Origin: Cymbomonas tetramitiformis | Taxonomy: Eukaryota > Chlorophyta > Pyramimonadophyceae > Pyramimonadales > Pyramimonadaceae | Direction of reading: 5' to 3' | NCBI GenBank assembly: GCA_001247695.2 | Contig: LGRX02009960.1 | Location: forward strand, 40,415-63,144 | DNA: 22,730 nt | Part shown: positions 18,504 through 22,730 of the stretch, piece by piece | Position numbering within the stretch: position 1 is the first letter of the stretch | Layout of the letters: each line of letters starts with the position of its first letter | Program-made: the position numbers and the translations under genes | The notes under the pieces: generated by a model | The model's input: the letters and a program-made list of their open reading frames with translations, nothing else | Told to the model about the DNA's origin: nothing | Databases searched by the model: none

Positions 18504-18720
18504 GTCGCAAACGCGTGCACATGATGGGACAAATACTGCCGGACCCGAGCAATCTTAACACTCGCGGGTAAACATGAACTCGTCTTTAACATTCACTTGT
18601 GTCGGTAATTATCCAGGCAATCTTAACACAGCACAAGATCGTAGAGCTACAAATTTTTTGAAATTTTGATATTCTGAGATCGAATGCTAAGCTCTTATAT
18701 GCAAGCCCAGATTTCCAACA
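18503..18720 (-). repeat. LTR-like direct repeat, copy B (probable 5' LTR)
   Basis: The 218 bp are identical base for base to 19247-19464. Read on - it starts TGTTGGAAATCTGGG, has a GCATATAAGAGC TATA-like box near its start, and ends TTTGCGACA, the TG...CA form of LTRs. It is followed on - by a TGG start and a decayed ORF. No 5-bp flanking duplication is visible (GGCCA versus TGTAA). Confidence 0.6.
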
Positions 18721-19246
18721 TGTAAAAGAATAAAAACAGCAGTAAAATATATTCATCAAAAGATCAATATGCTAACCAAAAGTACGAATTATTGTACTAG
18801 GCTGTGAGCAGAACTGTTTTAGCACTCTAGCACTGGCACGCGAACAGCCACCTAGCACTTGCGAAGCAAAACAATAATGAGTCCACTAGTCCTGACCTAC
18901 GGTCAGAGCTTACTTATCTCTCAATTCTCTGTCACATCTCCCAAAACTGTAACGGGCTTTAGCCCTGAAATCTTCATCTGGCCAATGGAAAGTCATTATT
19001 CCAAGCCAGCTTTAACAATGTTACCGTTTACCACATTCTGACTGACACGTCAGTGGCAGAACAGTAACTGTCATATCCTCTTATCACTTCGTGGTCACCG
19101 GATAATGACCATATCTCCTCTGGCAGGTCTACACCTCTCGAGCAGTCATCTTATGCAAGGTCTGTCATACTCGTCATATCTGTCACGTCTGTCACCAGCT
19201 GGACAAACCCGGCGCGGTACCATGAGAAGCCGGCGTTTGTTAAAGC
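18721..19246. other. 526-bp spacer between the two LTR-like repeats
   Basis: No ORF of note. It contains short reiterated TCATA/TCTGTCA phrases near 19150-19200. Neither edge has an obvious polypurine tract or tRNA-primer match in the orientation that would make it the interior of a tiny two-LTR element. Confidence 0.4.
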
Positions 19247-19464
19247 TGTCGCAAACGCGTGCACATGATGGGACAAATACTGCCGGACCCGAGCAATCTT
19301 AACACTCGCGGGTAAACATGAACTCGTCTTTAACATTCACTTGTGTCGGTAATTATCCAGGCAATCTTAACACAGCACAAGATCGTAGAGCTACAAATTT
19401 TTTGAAATTTTGATATTCTGAGATCGAATGCTAAGCTCTTATATGCAAGCCCAGATTTCCAACA
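19247..19464 (-). repeat. LTR-like direct repeat, copy A (probable 3' LTR)
   Basis: Identical to 18503-18720. On - it is preceded directly by AGATGGGGGA (19474-19465), a good polypurine tract, and 112 bp further upstream by the stop of the methyltransferase-like ORF. That order (ORF, polypurine tract, LTR) is what the 3' end of an LTR retrotransposon looks like. Confidence 0.62.
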
Positions 19465-19474
19465 TCCCCCATCT
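19465..19474 (-). other. Polypurine tract before the 3' LTR
   Basis: AGATGGGGGA immediately precedes TGTTGG on the - strand. This is the usual primer site for plus-strand synthesis in LTR retrotransposons. Confidence 0.55.
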
Positions 19475-19585
19475 GTAGCTGCTGCCTGCAGTAGCTCAGA
19501 CTCAAATATGGGCTTGTTCAGCATACTGGGTCGTATCACCATCTGCCATGAACTTGCCCAAACTGAAAGTGAACATACCAATGCC

Positions 19586-20398
19586 TTATCCTTCTCCATC
19601 CTGCAGCATTCTGGCTCTGACCAGTGGATTCTTGAACACCAAGACCCACATACACCTGCGGCCAATAGGTCCATGTTCCAAATGTCCAATCACATGCAGG
19701 CGCCCAGACTGACTCAATCGTCTGAAGTACGCGGCTCTGCTCTCGGTCATATCTGTTAAATAGTAAGAAGGAACATGCACGCATGCCACCACACGGCTGG
19801 CCATAACTGCCAATGGAAATGCGATATCCAGCGCTGCAAACCAGGGAGAGGTCACCACGGCATCACATACGCCATACTTCTCCTTCCATATGCGATAGTT
19901 ACCTGGCTGAAGCGCATCATGTGCCTCAGACCAACCCAGCTGAGAGTTCCAGTCATTATTCATAAATCTCAACTGTGGCCATTGCTCCACCATCACTGCA
20001 CTGATGACCCCAGTACCTGCCCATGGGTCCCACACGCCATCGACGGACTTCCAGTCCACCTCTGTCGCCAAGCGCCTCACCTCGGAGGGCACTGTGATAA
20101 CCAGCTCAAGCCCCCACTGCAGTGCGCTGGCTTCGCGCACCTGAGCCCTGGTCATATGTCTCAATTCTCCTCGTTTCTCAACTTCTTCTTCAGCCAAAGC
20201 AGGCACCAGAGGCGCATCCCTCAGTTGCCTTGCCATTGCTTTCTGCTCCCGATACTTCTTGCTCAGCACGGTGCGATGCCCCTCATTCCAGTGCCCAGGC
20301 ATGATGAAGATCTGCACAGCCTCTGAGAGCTTATCCTGTCTGCCCCAACCAACCTGATCTGGCATGTGGAGGAACAAGTCCTTCTCTTCCAGCATCAT
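19586..20398 (-). CDS. SAM-dependent DNA methyltransferase-like domain of a retroelement
   Basis: This 270-residue ORF has motif I as WDPWAGTG (D124) followed by an acidic/Asn-rich NNDWN at 147-151 that may cap the SAM ribose. A catalytic-loop-like TSPWF (184-187) stands in place of the usual (D/N)PP(Y/F). After it come ALDIAFPLAVMASRVVACVHVP and HGPIGRRCMWVLVFK, a beta-rich C-terminal half. I recall similar methyltransferase ORFs in repetitive elements of green algae, but cannot check this here. The expected role is DNA base methylation, probably adenine N6. The frame is also open upstream to a TAG at 20428-20426, beyond which the same frame encodes a PHD finger half, so the two were probably one protein. 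The 3' LTR-like repeat follows. Confident of the fold, less of the activity. Confidence 0.65.
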   Translation of the reverse strand: MMLEEKDLFLHMPDQVGWGRQDKLSEAVQIFIMPGHWNEGHRTVLSKKYREQKAMARQLRDAPLVPALAEEEVEKRGELRHMTRAQVREASALQWGLELVITVPSEVRRLATEVDWKSVDGVWDPWAGTGVISAVMVEQWPQLRFMNNDWNSQLGWSEAHDALQPGNYRIWKEKYGVCDAVVTSPWFAALDIAFPLAVMASRVVACVHVPSYYLTDMTESRAAYFRRLSQSGRLHVIGHLEHGPIGRRCMWVLVFKNPLVRARMLQDGEG

Positions 20399-20425
20399 CT
20401 CCCTTGACGAGATAGCATGCCATGG

Positions 20426-20692
20426 CTAAAACCTATCTCCCTTCACCACACGACGGGGACCCACGTCTGCTGGCAGCAGGCGCATGTCTGAGGACAGCTT
20501 CTCATTCAATTGCTGCTTCTTCATCCCCAATCTGTCCTCCAGGACACAAGAGCTCTTGGTCTCCTGGGTCTGTATCTCAGCGTTAGCAGCTTGCATCCTC
20601 GTGCCTGAGCACCTAGGACATAACCACTCGCCTTCTGGTACTTCATCCAGCACTGGGGTGAGACACCACAAATGGTACCCCTCGACTGCCAT
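20426..20692 (-). pseudogene. C-terminal half of a PHD finger, fused in frame to the methyltransferase via a TAG
   Basis: On -, EGYHLWCLTPVLDEVPEGEW then LCPRC is the His-x2-Cys...Cys-x2-Cys half of a C4HC3 PHD finger, a zinc module that reads histone tails. The N-terminal Cys4 half is missing: the sequence upstream changes at once into the 42-bp GC-rich minisatellite. After the finger come about 70 residues rich in Q, K and E, ending VVKGDRF, then TAG (20428-20426), then PWHAISSREMM in the same frame leading into the methyltransferase. One base change (CAG to TAG) would explain the stop. Readthrough is an alternative, as some retroelements use it. Confidence 0.6.
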
Positions 20693-21130
20693 CACGCGCC
20701 TCGCCAGGGGCAGCGCCGATGTGGCCGCGCGCCTCGCTAGGGGCAGCGCCAGTGCCGCGACTGCCACCACGCGCCTCGCTAGGGGCAGCGCCAGTGCCGT
20801 GACTGCCACCACGCGCCTCGCTAGCGGCAGCGCCAGTGCCGCGACTGCCACCACGCGCCTCGCCAGGGGCAGCGCCAGTGCCGCGACTGCCACCACGCGC
20901 CTCGCCAGGGGCAGCGCTGGTGCTAGGGCAGTGGCCGCGCACCTCGCTAGGGGCAACGCCGATGTGGCCGCACGCCTCGCTTAGGGCAGCGCTCGCGCAG
21001 TGGCTGTGGCATTGCGCCTCGCCAGGGGCAGCGCCAGCGCTGTGGCCATGGCCGCGAGCCTCGCTCGAGGCAGCGCTCGTGCTGTGGCTGTGGCCACGCG
21101 CTCCCCTAAAGGTAGCACCGGTGACGTGGC
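20693..21130. repeat. GC-rich 42-bp minisatellite, about ten units
   Basis: Units of the form CGCCTCGCTAGGGGCAGCGC followed by CAGTGCCGCGACTGCCACCACG repeat with a 42-bp period (for example at about 20731, 20773, 20815, 20857 and 20899). Shorter variants lack one block and the units near 21000-21130 are more diverged. Because 42 is a multiple of 3, long ORFs appear in several frames (for example GTGAAPGEARGGSR on - and RLARGSASAATATT on +). I treat these as consequences of the repeat, not as genes. It ends exactly against the broken PHD finger. Confidence 0.85.
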
Positions 21131-21490
21131 CGTACGCCGAGTGCGCTCTGCGCTCGTCCGATCTGAGGTACCTCCCCCCCCCTTCGGACAGGCGCAAGAC
21201 CGCACGGCGCACAATCCCACGGGACGCCACCCGCAAAAAGCTAAGCCTAGCAACGAAAAACGCCGCCCGCCGCCACGCCCGCAAACCCGCCGCCCGATCC
21301 CGCATCTCCTGACCCCTAAGCCAAACCACGCAACGATCGCGCCCGACACGGACATCCCGCAACACCTGAAGCCGCAGAATGAACCACGCCGCCCGATCCC
21401 AAGCCCGCCGTCGAGCCATATGCGCCGCGCGGCACGTAGCCACTTGAGCCAGGCGCTCACCACCGCCGTGCGCCATAGCCGACTTTAACT
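21131..21490. other. GC-rich stretch with no supported gene
   Basis: Open frames on both strands continue from the minisatellite, with Arg-rich, low-information translations. No motif was recognised. It may be further retroelement sequence. Confidence 0.35.
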
Positions 21491-21551
21491 CCTAACGCCC
21501 CGGCCAAGATCTCGCGCCATCATAACGCCCCGGCCAAGATCTCGCGCCATC
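21491..21551. repeat. 30-bp tandem duplication
   Basis: TAACGCCCCGGCCAAGATCT plus CGCGCCATC occurs at 21493 and 21523, two adjacent identical copies. Confidence 0.85.
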
Positions 21552-22730
21552 CCGCAAATCAATCAGTGCTAGGGGAGTGTGCGGTTCGACCGCAAACTCC
21601 CGCCGTACACGAGGAGGTTGTTAATCCCTCGAGCACATGACGAAGCTATACTAATCGTGTGTGGAGGCACTAATATATGCAATTGCAAAGTAGTAGCACC
21701 CGCTGACTCAGGAATTTACCACTCGTGCACGAGCACGAGTGGCCAAACCGGCCGAAGCGCGGCAATTTCCGAGCCTAGAGGGCACAACACCTAGGACACT
21801 CGCGATCTAGAAACACGAGGACATTTTAGCAAAGGCCGCACAATTTGTAAAAAATTGCGCAGCGCTCCCGCCGCGAAGGGTCGGTTTTGCCAAAAAATCC
21901 ACGCGATTCCCAAATTCCCGAAGCCTGAGGCCTAAATCCTAGAACCAAACCGCTCGTGCCACATATGCGTTATGCATGCGCAAACAAGGGTCGCCACGTG
22001 AGTGATCTCACGCAATTTACCGTGCGAAACGAAATTCACGACGGCCTTGGCTTCAGGGGCACCTGAAACCACCAAACACACACCCACCGACGCGAACACC
22101 ACCCCAAGCGACAAGATCTACATTTCGAGAAACCATCAAGGGGGCAAGGCATTTCGCGAAGGCAAGCGCGCACCTCAAAAGATTGTCGCTGGGCTAGATT
22201 CCTCCACGCCAACGCGGTCCCAAGGGTACCTGGAACCCTCAAACCCACACACCGCCGCGCAACGCAAGCACAAGAACAGACATTCTCGATTTCGTAGTGT
22301 CGCTCTACGCTAGCTAATCACGCAAGGCAAGGTGGCTTTGATCAGAATTCGCGCAAAAAAAACAGGGAAGCAACGTGAAAACACGGACTAATTACCATTT
22401 TGTAGGAGTCTCCACTCTTGCTTGTTTCTTCCTTACGGTTTCGGACTTATTATATCTATACTTATTAAACGACCGCACGAGGTATGATTACGTTTGGCCA
22501 ACTCTAAGACTTCGGTTTCGTAAATCTTACAAGTTATGATTTTGCTTTCAAGTGTATGCTTTCTATACACAATATACAGCAGTTACGGCTCTTACTTTTT
22601 ATGTTACAATTCGCAGTTCAGTTCTCATCCCCGAAACGGGTTACACTTGGAGTTCTTATACATTCAGGAACTCTTTCCATAACTCAACTGTACTGAGTAC
22701 TCCGTACAACAGGCTAGGCACCTCACATCA
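21552..22730. other. Terminal region without a supported gene
   Basis: Only short ORFs with no motifs were found. The last 350 bp are AT-rich. Small palindromes occur (TGCGGTTCGACCGCA at 21580; TGCGTTATGCATGCGCA near 21966) without further context. Confidence 0.4.

Noticed and set aside
18503..19464. The two 218-bp repeats plus 526-bp spacer as one miniature LTR element (TRIM)
   Set aside because: The purine tract and TGG primer-site start lie outside the spacer rather than inside it, and no flanking duplication exists.
5828..21130. A link between the two 42-bp repeats (5828-6007 and 20693-21130)
   Set aside because: The unit sequences are unrelated; the shared length is probably chance.

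Overview
The window reads as nuclear DNA of a eukaryote. Short GT-AG introns (65 to about 430 nt) interrupt protein-like ORFs, AATAAA signals follow two genes, and there are several classes of transposable element and many minisatellites. The short introns and the PHD plus methyltransferase retroelement would fit an alga or another plant-lineage organism, but I cannot name the species. No rRNA, tRNA, CRISPR array or bacterial-type operon was seen.

Region 1 (93-11564) is the main discovery. An 11,472-bp segment is bounded by perfect 32-bp terminal inverted repeats (93-124 and 11533-11564). It carries three protein genes: a small + strand gene (892-1394), a - strand gene for a DUF7869-like, RNase H-fold transposase/integrase-like protein (5751 to 1532), and a divergent multi-exon + strand gene for a large unrecognised protein with a coiled coil (about 6105-10605). 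A 42-bp hairpin-forming tandem repeat sits between the two divergent genes, and a 163-bp tandem array sits just inside the right end. I infer a large, apparently undescribed DNA transposon. This copy looks decayed: the transposase-like gene is split by an 820-bp hAT-like MITE (11-bp TIRs, 8-bp target duplication ATGCGCTC), and the other two genes show probable frameshifts.

Region 2 (11565-about 14511) starts just outside the right TIR. It holds a host-type gene for a 2-oxoglutarate/Fe(II) dioxygenase (ATG at 11795, at least three exons, HxD and distal His/Arg motifs). A 54-bp minisatellite lies downstream, in what may be its last intron.

Region 3 (about 14.5-17.9 kb) has little coding signal. 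It holds short diverged repeats and one long perfect hairpin.

Region 4 (about 17.9-21.5 kb) is retroelement debris on the - strand. Two identical 218-bp TGTTGG...CGACA repeats behave like LTRs: one is preceded by a polypurine tract, and the other is followed by TGG at the primer-binding position and a decayed ORF. Upstream of the first lies a half PHD finger and, in the same frame after a single TAG, an SAM-dependent DNA-methyltransferase-like domain. A GC-rich 42-bp minisatellite abuts the broken PHD finger. The last 1.2 kb shows no gene I can support.
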